A stretch of DNA of 6,378 bases. It comes from JBLIAZ01 sp047632015 (GTDB taxonomy: Bacteria > Bacteroidota > Bacteroidia > Flavobacteriales_C > GCA-002722245). Where the stretch lies: positions 1 through 6,378 of the forward strand of contig JBLIBC010000154.1 of assembly GCA_047632015.1 (NCBI GenBank), written 5' to 3'. How positions within the stretch are numbered: position 1 is the first letter of the stretch; every line of letters starts with the position of its first letter. Positions 1 through 4,768 of this stretch are shown in pieces. A model generated the notes under the pieces. It saw nothing but the letters and a program-made list of their open reading frames with translations. It had not been told where the DNA came from and ran no database searches. The position numbers and the translations under genes are program-made.

Positions 1-242
1 ACAGTGTCTTTATAAGGTTTTCCACCTTCTTTTGCAGCAGTATCAACTAATTCGTTTTTTCGAATTTTCATGATTTCCACCGTGTTTTCCAAAATTTTAA
101 TTCGGTGGTGAGCACTCAACCATCCGTCGGATTTTTGAAATAAGCTGTGGGCTTTTGCTAGAACTTGTTCTACTTTGTCAGCACCTTCCAGTGGGATTTT
201 GTTAATTAAAGTTTGATCAAAAGGAGAGTATACTTGTAACAT
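1..242 (-). CDS. Aldehyde dehydrogenase family protein, N-terminal part (runs off left edge)
   Basis: Reading the minus strand from the ATG at 240-242 gives about 80 open codons to the window edge. The start is MLQVYSPFDQTLINKIPLEG, then a helical stretch with DGWLSAHHRIKILENTVEIM, and then the segment AAKEGGKPYKDT. This is the usual N-terminus of NAD(P)-dependent aldehyde dehydrogenases: a short strand with 'SP.D...I..IPL', an Arg-containing helix ('HHRIKILE') and the conserved 'E.GKP..D' segment. The catalytic Cys and Glu lie outside the window, so substrate and activity cannot be judged. The start lies 9 bases after the stop of the glutamate-synthase-like gene, so the two probably form one transcript. 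That upstream gene is now truncated, so expression of this gene may depend on whatever promoter survives. Only the family assignment is firm. Confidence 0.85.
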   Translation of the reverse strand, partial: MLQVYSPFDQTLINKIPLEGADKVEQVLAKAHSLFQKSDGWLSAHHRIKILENTVEIMKIRKNELVDTAAKEGGKPYKDT

Positions 243-251
243 CGTTTTTTA

Positions 252-704
252 TCAAAGATACGATCCTACTTTAACATCTTTGTATATTTCATTGTATTGT
301 AACACGGCTGATTGACTAGTTCGTCGGTTGATGTGTGCTCTTTTTAGGTCACTAGGTTTTTTAATTCCTACTGCTGCAATAAGCTCAATTAAAGAATGAA
401 TGGTTTCGTGGTGGTAATTTTTCACCCTTTCGGTCTTGTCTTCCAAGTCTAAACCTGTCATGAGAGATTTATCCTGTGTGGCACCTCCAATGGGGCATAT
501 GTTACCGTTACATTGTAATGCTTGAATGCACCCTAAAGCAAGCATCATGGCTCGAGTACTGTAACACAAATCGGCTCCTATAGCCAGTACCATTGCCATG
601 TGGAATCCCGAAAGCAATTTTCCTGAGGCAATTATTTTAATGTCTTTTTTAAGATCGTATCCATTTAGGGTATCTATAGCAAAACATAATCCGTCACTTG
701 CAAA
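252..704 (-). pseudogene. FMN-dependent glutamate-synthase-like protein, C-terminal fragment (5' truncated)
   Basis: The open minus-strand frame reads DGLCFAIDTLNGYDLKKDIK, then IIASGKLLSGFHMAMVLAIG, then ADLCYSTRAMMLALGCIQAL, and ends ..YKDVKVGSYL with TGA at 252-254. This matches the C-terminal end of the FMN-binding glutamate synthase domain (GltB/GltS type): the 'I.ASGK...GFH' phosphate-binding region, the 'GAD.C..RAMM.ALGC' segment, and the three 3Fe-4S cysteines in spacing C-x5-C-x4-C (codons 528-530, 510-512 and 495-497). Family members run to roughly 500 residues; only about 150 remain. Homology stops near 693-698 and the frame closes with TAA at 708-710, so the N-terminal part is missing. 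The only usable starts inside are alternative ones such as TTG at 615-617, and the product would lack most of the barrel. I therefore call it a truncated remnant. It sits directly upstream of the aldehyde dehydrogenase. Confidence 0.85.
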
Positions 705-964
705 CGATTAACTATTTATCTAATTATCTTAATCCAGTAAATGGTCACGTGACTTTTGAAGGTCTTGGAGGGGCAACGCAATTGCAAGTGGGAAGTACTT
801 TAGGATAAGTTGCGACTCAAACATTAGACGGATCAATTGATCAAACGTCTTTAAATACGTCCGCAGTAGCAGCAGGTTTATACGTACTGAAAATTAGCAC
901 GGGATCATCTTGTGTCTATGACTACTTTTGTCAAGAACTAGTCGTTATTCATTATAAAATATAA
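704..964 (+). pseudogene. T9SS type A sorting-domain remnant of a secreted protein
   Basis: The plus-strand frame starting at 704 reads TINYLSNYLNPVNGHVTFEG, then LGGATQLQVGSTLG, a stop (TAA 806-808), then VATQTLDGSIDQTSLNTSAV, then AAGLYVLKIS and a tail to TAA at 962-964. This is the pattern of a C-terminal T9SS type A sorting domain: 'YPNP', an 'L...LG..V' strand, and 'L..G.Y.LK'. It aligns by eye with the intact domain of the expansin in this window. The expected YPNP reads YLNP (CTT at 728-730 where CCT is expected), and 'LGQV' is interrupted by TAA where CAA would fit. No cargo domain precedes it: the frame is closed by TAG at 677-679 and runs into the glutamate-synthase fragment. It is a dead 3' end of a lost secreted-protein gene. 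Confidence 0.75.
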
Positions 965-997
965 AAGGCTCTCGTGTTAAAAACTAGGGCCTTTTAT
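961..997 (+). terminator. Rho-independent terminator after the sorting-domain remnant
   Basis: A 12-bp stem pairs ATAAAAGGCTCT (961-972) with AGGGCCTTTTAT (986-997), with one T-G wobble and a 13-base loop. The T-rich stretch is contained in the 3' arm. It overlaps the stop of the degraded reading frame. The stem is nearly symmetric and could also act on the minus strand. It is better preserved than the gene it once served and still insulates the region upstream of the expansin. Confidence 0.6.
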
Positions 998-1084
998 CGG
1001 CCACTACATAACTAACAGGTCTATAATGCTTGTTATCAAGTAATTAGAAATGATAGGTAGCGTTAAATAATCTTCCAAAAATGG

Positions 1085-1154
1085 AATTGTCAATTTATAT
1101 TCAATTATTGTCAATTTTAAAGAACATTTTAAAGCTATATTCGCGGTCGAATAT
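1085..1154. promoter_or_regulatory. Repeat-containing leader upstream of the expansin gene
   Basis: The 181 bases between the terminator and the expansin ATG hold several ordered elements. There are two direct copies of ATTGTCAATTT at 1086-1096 and 1107-1117, exactly 21 bases apart (two helical turns). Two copies of ATTTTAAAG lie at 1114-1122 and 1126-1134. A 7-bp perfect inverted repeat, ATATTCG (1137-1143) and CGAATAT (1148-1154) with a 4-base loop, ends 24 bases before the ATG. A TATATTCG element (1136-1143) resembles the Bacteroidota -7 box TAnnTTTG, but I see no TTG-type -33 box at the usual 17-20 base spacing. The region is plausibly the promoter with an operator; the exact boxes are not resolved. 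Confidence 0.35.
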
Positions 1155-1178
1155 TTTATAAAACTAAAAACGATTAAC

Positions 1179-2888
1179 ATGATTAAAAAATTACTTTTTA
1201 CAGTATTAGGTCTTGCTACTTTAACTGCAGGAGCACAGATGAATGCAGGTGGAGATGGATTCACTCTTGACAACACAAATGGTGCTTCAAATTGTTTTGT
1301 TAATTCTGCTCCGAACAATGGCGGAATTATGTCTCACGGGAATACAACGGTGAATGGTCCAAATTATCAAACAGCATCAACTTTAGAGTTGGTTTCTGAA
1401 GCAACAATTCCTGGAAGTCCAGATGCTACTTGGTTTGGAATTCCTGTAACAATGGGTTCTGGAGAAACTGCTACTTGTGGAACATTAAATTCAGCATCTC
1501 AAGGAATTGATATGACTAGTAACTCTAGGGTGACTATCACTGCTCAAGCTAGCACAGTTGGTGCAGTATTGAACTTCTACTTAGGAGGAGAAGGACAATG
1601 GTTTCCTGCTTCTTCAACTTACAATACAGGTTCAGGGGTGACAATTGACGCTTCTCATACTTTTACTACAGCTAATGCTGATGAAACTTTTACTTTTGAT
1701 TTTGCAGCACTTGATGCAGTAAACTGGCCATCATGGGCAGGAAGAAGTAAAATCCAATCTGTTGGTTATGGCTCAGCTACAGGAGGAGCAACTTTTAAAA
1801 TTAATAAATTAGAAATCGGTGCAACTGCAAGTAGTGGTGGTGGCGACGCAACGTGTTCAGATGGAATAATGAACCAAGACGAGACAGGAGTTGATTGTGG
1901 AGGTGCATCATGTTCACCATGTGGTGGCGGCGGCGGAAACGGCGTAACTTGTATTGAAACTAAAGATGATGGTTTAGCACAAGCAACTTACTATACTCTT
2001 CTTGAAACTGGAGCTAGTACTGTTGTTACTTGTAGTTTTGACGCTGTAAATGATATCAAAGGAACTTTTTATGGTGCTTTAGAAACAGCAACATTACACG
2101 GTCCAGGAAAATCAACGCCAGCTACATACTGTGGAATGTGTGTTTCAATGACAGGAATTAAAGGAACGCATACCGTACAAATCACGGATGAATGTCCTGA
2201 TTGTCATGAGCATAACAGTGGTAATACTGATATCGATTTAAGTACGCCTGCTTTTGCTGCTGTCGTAGGAGATCAAAGCATCGGAAGATCTGATATTACT
2301 TGGAAAGAAATTCCTTGTCCTTGGTCAACACCTTTACAAGTTATTGTACAAGGTTCTAACCAATGGTATGCTAAAGTAATTATTGCAAACCACGTAAATA
2401 GAATTGCGAGTGTTGAAGTAGAACAAGCTGGAGCTTGGTACCATTTAACAAGAGGTGTAGATAACGGTTGGGTAAGTACAGGTGTAACAACTAATGAGCT
2501 TTCAAAATCATTTAAGATCACTGATATTTATGGTGAGGTAGTTACTGTTTCTAACATTAGTTTCAGTGCTGCAGACTCTAAAAATTATGCATCAGTAGCA
2601 CCTACTAACTTCCCAGCATGTGGACTTAGTGTAGCAACTGAAGGGGCTAGTTTAAACTATGTTTCTGTTTACCCTAACCCAGCAGAAAACACAATTACAT
2701 TAGAAGGTTTGGATGATGTTCAATCTCTTCAAATTGTGAACTTAAACGGACAAGTTGTTTTGACGCAATTTTTAGGAGGAGCCGTTGGTACTGCAGGAGT
2801 AGATATAGCTAACTTAACTTCAGGAATTTACGTTGTTAAATTGACTGGCACTACTACAACTAGTATTGTGAAGTTTGTTAAAAAGTAA
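1179..2888 (+). CDS. Secreted multidomain bacterial expansin with T9SS type A sorting domain
   Basis: Intact 569-residue protein. Residues 1-19 are a signal peptide (MIKKLLFTVLGLATLTAGA, cleavage before Q20). Residues about 21-215 form a beta-rich domain that I do not recognise; it could be carbohydrate-binding. A linker follows with four Cys (C226, C240, C245, C248) and five Gly. Residues about 258-481 match expansins of the BsEXLX1 type. The double-psi beta-barrel starts with GLAQATYYT (265-273) and keeps both acidic positions: D337 in the 'TD' motif and D353 in DIDLSTPAF, equivalent to the Asp essential in BsEXLX1. The CBM63-like half has SNQWYAKV (W396, Y397) and W431 at the positions of the cellulose-binding aromatics. 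Residues about 495-569 are a T9SS sorting domain (VSVYPNP ... SGIYVVKL ... VKFVKK). Expansins loosen cellulose-hemicellulose contacts without hydrolysis; secretion and surface attachment through T9SS is inferred. The ATG at 1179 is chosen because it opens the signal peptide. Terminators flank the gene, so it is probably monocistronic. Confidence 0.9.
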   Translation: MIKKLLFTVLGLATLTAGAQMNAGGDGFTLDNTNGASNCFVNSAPNNGGIMSHGNTTVNGPNYQTASTLELVSEATIPGSPDATWFGIPVTMGSGETATCGTLNSASQGIDMTSNSRVTITAQASTVGAVLNFYLGGEGQWFPASSTYNTGSGVTIDASHTFTTANADETFTFDFAALDAVNWPSWAGRSKIQSVGYGSATGGATFKINKLEIGATASSGGGDATCSDGIMNQDETGVDCGGASCSPCGGGGGNGVTCIETKDDGLAQATYYTLLETGASTVVTCSFDAVNDIKGTFYGALETATLHGPGKSTPATYCGMCVSMTGIKGTHTVQITDECPDCHEHNSGNTDIDLSTPAFAAVVGDQSIGRSDITWKEIPCPWSTPLQVIVQGSNQWYAKVIIANHVNRIASVEVEQAGAWYHLTRGVDNGWVSTGVTTNELSKSFKITDIYGEVVTVSNISFSAADSKNYASVAPTNFPACGLSVATEGASLNYVSVYPNPAENTITLEGLDDVQSLQIVNLNGQVVLTQFLGGAVGTAGVDIANLTSGIYVVKLTGTTTTSIVKFVKK

Positions 2889-2912
2889 TTTTTTAATTTT
2901 GTAAAAATTTAG

Positions 2913-2943
2913 AAAGTCCCACCATTATTGGTGGGACTTTTTT
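2913..2943 (+). terminator. Strong Rho-independent terminator of the expansin gene
   Basis: A perfect 12-bp stem pairs AAAGTCCCACCA (2913-2924) with TGGTGGGACTTT (2929-2940) around a 4-base TTAT loop, followed by further Ts. It begins 24 bases after the expansin stop. The matching A-run on the left arm means it could also stop minus-strand transcripts. It lies only 12 bases before the ATG of the DUF1801 remnant, leaving that gene with little room for a promoter. Confidence 0.9.
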
Positions 2944-2955
2944 ATTTTCATCCAC

Positions 2956-3311
2956 ATGGTTAATGATTTAGAACGATTGTATTTGCGACAAGGTGAACCA
3001 AACAAATCATGCCTACTGGCTTTACGTCAAATTATATTGGACTTACATCCTGAAATGTCTGAAAGCACTAAGTACGGGATGCCTTTATTTCCTATCGAGG
3101 TAAAATGTTTTGTTATTTCTGGAAGGATAAAAAAACTAAAGAACCACATGTAGGGGTCATGAAAGGTTCTTAGATTGAACACCCGATGTTAGAACTGGGC
3201 AATCGTTCATTGATTAAAATTTTCAGAATAAACCCTACCAAAGACATTCCTATTGAAGAACTACTTGTTGTATTAGAGCAGGCAATGAGTTTGTATACTT
3301 TTGATAAGTAA
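2956..3311 (+). pseudogene. DUF1801 (YdhG-like) family gene, broken by a frameshift and a stop
   Basis: The first part (2956-3090) reads MVNDLERLYLRQGEPNKSCL, then a helical stretch and STKYGMPLF. The family then expects an aromatic-rich continuation, which is found in another frame from 3093: YRGKMFCYFWKDKKTKEPHV, then GVMKGS, a TAG at 3171-3173, then IEHPMLELGNRSLIKIFRIN and PTKDIPIEELLVVLEQAMSL, ending at TAA 3309-3311. One base is missing at 3091-3092, and the TAG replaces a sense codon (CAG, Gln, is the simplest guess). Repaired, it would be about 118 residues, the normal length for these small cytoplasmic proteins, whose role is poorly defined. Left as is, translation ends at 3153 after 65 residues, losing half the domain. 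It converges on the GNAT gene with a gap of 10 bases. A sequencing error is the alternative for the frameshift, less easily for both lesions. Confidence 0.8.
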
Positions 3312-3321
3312 ATAATCATTA

Positions 3322-3813
3322 TCAAGTCTTATCATATAAATGACAAGTGCACTTGCAGGGTGGCGGACCACATTCTTCGCAATGATAACCAATTTTTGAG
3401 CTTTCTCGTTGCCAGTAATTCGGAAGTATTTCCTTTAGTTTGAACCCGTGTGCAATTGCAATATAAGGTTTAGGTCGTTGTTTTTTAACCCAGTGATAAA
3501 GTATGAAGCGAGTGATTTGTAACGTTGAAAATGCGCTCATCCTTGCTTTAAACAATGAGGTTCCAATGCCTTGCCTTTGAAAATCAGGATGTACTACCAA
3601 TAGATCCAGCAATCCCTTTTTATTTTCTAATTCATTTCCAGCACAAAAGCCTACAATCTTATTGTCAATTCGCGTAACTAGTAAAACTGACTGCTCAAAT
3701 AGTTGTGGTTTGGAATCAGTATACGACTTTCCAAATAGCTGATTTATAAGAAGTAATACTTCTAGTTCATCCGGTTTTTTAAAACGATGTATGGGAAATT
3801 TGCTACTACTCAT
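3322..3813 (-). CDS. GNAT family N-acetyltransferase with a Cys-rich C-terminal tail
   Basis: Intact 163-residue cytoplasmic protein. The acetyl-CoA-binding core is clear: beta strand GLLDLLVVHPDFQ followed by RQGIGTSLF, the Q/R-x-x-G-x-G/A pyrophosphate-binding loop of GNAT enzymes. Before it lies VLLVTRIDNKIVGFCAGNEL, the usual beta2-beta3 hairpin. After it, 'FILYHWVKKQRPKPYIAIAHGFKLKE' positions give the late GNAT strands with an aromatic 'A...GFK' segment. The last 20 residues carry five Cys (C145, C148, C153, C155, C157; CEECGPPPCKCTC), a possible metal-binding knuckle with a CxxC start. The substrate cannot be read from the sequence. The ATG at 3811-3813 is the natural start, since no longer family-like extension is visible upstream. 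No Shine-Dalgarno sequence is seen, as usual in this phylum. No clear partner gene is present; both neighbours are pseudogenes. Confidence 0.85.
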   Translation of the reverse strand: MSSSKFPIHRFKKPDELEVLLLINQLFGKSYTDSKPQLFEQSVLLVTRIDNKIVGFCAGNELENKKGLLDLLVVHPDFQRQGIGTSLFKARMSAFSTLQITRFILYHWVKKQRPKPYIAIAHGFKLKEILPNYWQRESSKIGYHCEECGPPPCKCTCHLYDKT

Positions 3814-3956
3814 GTTTCATAAAATGGAAATCCGCACTTTTAAGACGTTTTAGGAGACATCAAATTACGTACTAAAGTCAAAGAGTGCAAGTTATTCCTA
3901 TGATCCCCTGACAAGAATAACCTCAAACCTTATTTATATTTCATTATTCTAAATAA
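3814..3956. other. Intergenic stretch without recognisable features
   Basis: This AT-rich segment lies between the start of the GNAT gene and the first recognisable codons of the decayed pectate-lyase-like gene. It should hold the GNAT promoter on the minus strand and probably more of the eroded lyase 5' end, but I could not find a convincing -7/-33 pair or readable homology. The N-terminal part of the lyase, including its signal peptide, is not visible here and has been lost or is beyond recognition. Confidence 0.4.
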
Positions 3957-4735
3957 ACCATTTCTTTTGAAGTGAAAAATAATTCTTGTGATTATTGACT
4001 GGTCATCGTGACGAAAATATACCCTTTTGAGAAGGTCCTTCCAACATTACTATTCAGCATTGTTTAATTGGTGAAGGGCTCTTGGAGAGTGAGCATCCTG
4101 AATAAAGTCCTACAGCATAGGCTTGTTGATTGGTGATGGAAGTCAGAACATTTTCATTTCCAACAACGACAGGAAAACGAGAGTCAAAGGAGGGGTTAAG
4201 GCCAACGTGACGAATAACATTATTTACAACTGGGGTGAATTTGCATCTGGTGCAAGCATCGATTATTCAGAGGAAGCAATACAATTAAACTTAACGGCGA
4301 ATTTATTTGAAAAAGGACCTAGTTCTGGAGAAGGATTTTTTTCGTGGATCGGACTTGGATGGAACTGGATCAAAAATATACTTACGAGGAAATGAAGGCA
4401 ACAACTAGGAATTATTGGATTACAACGCCGATCCTACAGTTGCTGAGAATTCGTATCAATTTTTAACGGCTACCCAAGTTAACACCACACCTAATACAGT
4501 GTTAAGCAGGCCGTCAGAACTTAAAGAATTGCTGATGAGTCACATTGGAGCTTCCAGACCTAAAACAGACGCTGTAGATTTTCGCTACCTTGATGATATA
4601 AAAGACGGAACGGGGCAAATCATTAACTCTCCTTCCGAAAAGGCTCCTTATCCTACTTATTCGGGTTCGTGGTCATTAATTGACACGGAAGAAGATGGCA
4701 TGAGTCACGGGAATGGCTGACAAGGGTTATTACTC
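3957..4735 (+). pseudogene. Pectate-lyase-like (right-handed beta-helix) gene, heavily decayed
   Basis: Pieces in different frames align end to end with a polysaccharide lyase family 1 type pectate lyase. They are: ISFEVKN (from 3960); DWSS (3997-4008); DENIPF, stop, EGPSNITIQHCLIGEGLLES and EHPE (4010-4102); then, frameshifted, HSIG-like YSIGLLIGDGSQNIFISNND and RKTRVKGGVKANVTNNIIYN and WGEF (4111 on); then WNWIK; then, frameshifted at about 4375, IYLRGNEGNN, stop, DYNADPTV; and finally SHIGASRPKTDAVDFRYLDD and GTGQIINSPSE to TGA at 4718-4720. The 'NN..YNWG' rung and the 'GA.RP..DAVD....D...GTG.I' tail are typical of these lyases. I count stops at 4028-4030 (TGA where Trp TGG fits), 4103-4105 and 4406-4408, and frameshifts near 3981-3999, 4009, 4109 and 4375. 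The N-terminus and any sorting domain are missing. It once would have cleaved pectin-type polysaccharide outside the cell; it cannot do so now. Confidence 0.75.
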
Positions 4736-4744
4736 ATAACCTTT
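4722..4744 (+). terminator. Possible weak terminator at the end of the lyase remnant
   Basis: AAGGGTTAT (4722-4730) pairs with ATAACCTTT (4736-4744) around a TACTC loop: nine pairs including one G-T wobble. The T run is short and mostly inside the stem. It begins just after the last stop of the decayed lyase frame and lies 25 bases downstream of the minus-strand cytochrome/monooxygenase gene, so it may separate the two convergent units. It has no T-tract on the minus strand. Confidence 0.35.
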
Positions 4745-4768
4745 AATCGAAAAAGTAACACGCATTTT

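Noticed and set aside
690..710. Transposon or integrase attachment site as the cause of the junction near 700
   Set aside because: No flanking inverted repeats, target-site duplication, transposase or tRNA end is visible around the junction.
965..1178. Riboswitch or small RNA in the expansin leader
   Set aside because: Only a small 7-bp hairpin and direct repeats are present; no known riboswitch core or independent terminator is visible before the ATG.
1004..1318. Open minus-strand frame across the expansin leader and start
   Set aside because: It covers the promoter and signal peptide of a clear plus-strand gene, has no family resemblance, and its hydrophobic runs come from AT-rich sequence.
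2273..2521. Open minus-strand frame inside the expansin
   Set aside because: Antisense to the conserved expansin core with no recognisable domain; a by-product of coding bias.
3301..3325. Inverted repeat TTGATAA / TTATCAA between the convergent DUF1801 remnant and the GNAT gene, overlapping both stops
   Set aside because: Only 7 AT-rich pairs with an 11-base loop and no T-tract; a competing GATAAG/CTTATC pairing exists. Too weak to call a terminator.
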